Shown here: positions 62,919-64,000 of the stretch, piece after piece
Layout of the letters: every line of letters starts with the position of its first letter
Position numbering within the stretch: the stretch's first letter is position 1
Notes under the pieces: generated by a model
Databases searched by the model: none
Seen by the model: only the letters and a program-made list of their open reading frames with translations
What the model was told of the DNA's origin: nothing
Position numbers and translations under genes: made by a program
Assembly (NCBI RefSeq): GCF_004118375.1
Contig: NZ_SDHX01000002.1
Coordinates: 857,001 to 921,000 of the forward strand
Source: Oleiharenicola lentus
Lineage (GTDB): Bacteria; Verrucomicrobiota; Verrucomicrobiia; Opitutales; Opitutaceae
Length of the DNA stretch: 64,000 bases
Reading direction: 5' to 3'

Positions 62919-64000
62919 TTAGAATTTCAATTCGACCCGCTTCCCGCCGGCAGCAGCGGAGGCGTAAATGGCTTCGACCACGACCATGTCGCGGCGACCC
63001 ATTGCGCCGGGCACGAGATTGGGCGCGCCGTCGCGCACATGGAGCGCGAAGGCGTCCATCTGCAACGCCTGCTGGCTGGCGGGCGGTGTCACCGTGACCG
63101 GACCCTTGCTCGTGGCGGCACGCAGGCCGCGGTAGCTGTAGGCGGGGCCGACCTCGAACCAGCCGCCCTTCGCCTCGGCGCGGAAATCGTTCCGGTTGCT
63201 GTTGTAACTGGTGTAACCCTGGCCCTTCGCGCCGTTGGCGAACTCCATCGTCCACTCGATGCTTTCCTCGACATCCACGAAAAACTCCGGCCGCGCTTTG
63301 GGCAGCTCACGCGCCGTGATCGCCACTGCCGGAGCCGCGCCGGCCGCCATGAAGGTTTCCTGGATCACATAGACGCCGAGATCCATGAGCGGGCCGCCGC
63401 CGGCGAGTGCCTTCTGCGCGCGCCATTGGTGCCGCCCCATGGTGAACGCGAAACCGCCGTTCATGTTCATAAAGGGCCCGAATTCCTGTGTGCGCACCAG
63501 GCGCCGCAACTCCTCGTGGAAGGGGTCGTAGTGCAGCCGGTAACCCATGCCGAGACGCACGCCGGCCTGCTGGCAGGCCGCCATGATCGCGTCGCACTCG
63601 GCGACGGTGTTGGCCATGGGCTTCTCGCAGATGACATGCTTGCCGGCCCTCGCCGCCGCGATCGAGTGCTCGGCGTGCAGGCCGTTGGGCGTCACGACAT
63701 AGACGATGTCGATGTCGGGGTTGTCCGCCATCTTCGCCATCGTGTCGTAGCCGTAGATGCTCGTCTCGGGGAAACCGTAATCCGCCGCCCACTTCCGGCC
63801 CTTCTCGGGCGAACCGGTCACGACGCCCGCCAGGCGGCAGTGCTCGGTGATCTTCAATGCCGGCCCCAGCTGACCGGCGCTGTAGCCGCCGAGGCCAACG
63901 AGGGCGACGCCGAGTTTCTTCGGCGCGGCAATCGCCAAGGCGGCGCGGGGCGCCAACGCCAGTGCGCCGGCGGCGGAAAGTTGACCGAGAAAACGGCGAC
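62919..64000 (-). CDS. Tat-exported Gfo/Idh/MocA oxidoreductase (GFOR-like), 5' end cut off
   Basis: The gene runs past the right edge; the visible part encodes about 360 residues. Before the mature sequence there is RRFLGQLSAAGALALAPRAA, a twin-arginine signal. The Rossmann loop is VALVGLGGYSAGQLGPAL, and EKP is present in HVICEKPMANTVAECD. YRLHYDPFHEEL and GGGPLMDLGVYVIQ match glucose-fructose oxidoreductase-like proteins, which keep a tightly bound NADP in the periplasm. It may produce 3-keto sugars for DUF1080 proteins. Confidence 0.85.
   Translation of the reverse strand, partial: RRFLGQLSAAGALALAPRAALAIAAPKKLGVALVGLGGYSAGQLGPALKITEHCRLAGVVTGSPEKGRKWAADYGFPETSIYGYDTMAKMADNPDIDIVYVVTPNGLHAEHSIAAARAGKHVICEKPMANTVAECDAIMAACQQAGVRLGMGYRLHYDPFHEELRRLVRTQEFGPFMNMNGGFAFTMGRHQWRAQKALAGGGPLMDLGVYVIQETFMAAGAAPAVAITARELPKARPEFFVDVEESIEWTMEFANGAKGQGYTSYNSNRNDFRAEAKGGWFEVGPAYSYRGLRAATSKGPVTVTPPASQQALQMDAFALHVRDGAPNLVPGAMGRRDMVVVEAIYASAAAGGKRVELKF

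Overview
The window looks like a GC-rich Verrucomicrobiota chromosome, most probably Opitutaceae. This is inferred from overall gene content: a TonB receptor with an Opitutaceae-like N-terminus, many secreted glycoside hydrolases (GH106, GH27, GH5), Gfo/Idh oxidoreductases, DUF1080 and DUF5107 proteins, SGNH esterases and a LacI regulator. No rRNA or intact tRNA was found to confirm it.

Region 1 (1-13.8 kb) is a mobile, defence-type segment. It holds a MobA/MobL relaxase, a candidate oriT just upstream of it, a small mobilisation-like gene, and accessory genes: an orphan MbcA/ParS-type antitoxin, a DUF2971 protein with a coupled unknown partner, and a PD-(D/E)XK-like protein. Next comes a 2091-residue protein combining an Mrr-like nuclease domain, TPR repeats and a PIN-like region, adjacent to a catalytic-domain-only tyrosine recombinase. 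The nuclease/TPR/PIN protein and its neighbours are the best candidate here for an undescribed anti-phage system.

Region 2 (14.2-48.2 kb) is a glycan utilisation cluster. A GH106 enzyme stands at the left. A long leftward gene train (26.9 to 17.5 kb) encodes a GNAT protein, an EamA transporter, a NahK-like kinase, SGNH esterases, a sugar nucleotidyltransferase, an amidohydrolase, a GH27 alpha-galactosidase and a TIM-barrel isomerase. A divergent trio (27.4-31.1 kb) carries a polysaccharide deacetylase, a 2-hydroxyacid dehydrogenase and a DUF5107 protein. A TonB receptor and MFS transporter pair follows, then a LacI regulator divergent from a tight seven-gene operon: Gfo/Idh, BNR protein, SDR epimerase, NagB-LmbE fusion, ROK kinase, PIG-L deacetylase and acetyl-CoA synthetase. 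Six copies of a site reading G(T/A)TTACTGC, all oriented toward the gene they precede, lie upstream of these units and next to the LacI start, which suggests one regulon. The last operon suggests amino-sugar breakdown with recycling of released acetate.

Region 3 (48.3-55.4 kb) is again mobile or accessory: a metallophosphoesterase with two overlapping small membrane genes, a second catalytic-only recombinase, an AAA ATPase, an AbiEii-like nucleotidyltransferase pair, and a full-length integrase. It ends at a 3' fragment of tRNA-Leu(UAA), a typical att site. No intact tRNA-Leu was seen to the left, so the island may extend beyond the window and contain the catabolic cluster as cargo. A palindrome, AAAAGATCTTTT, occurs in both mobile regions.

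Region 4 (55.4-64 kb) looks like ordinary chromosome: a GPH symporter, a B3-type metallo-beta-lactamase-fold protein, a DUF1080 protein, a bicupin, asnS, a GH5 cellulase with a C-terminal anchor, and a Gfo/Idh protein with a Tat signal that runs off the window.
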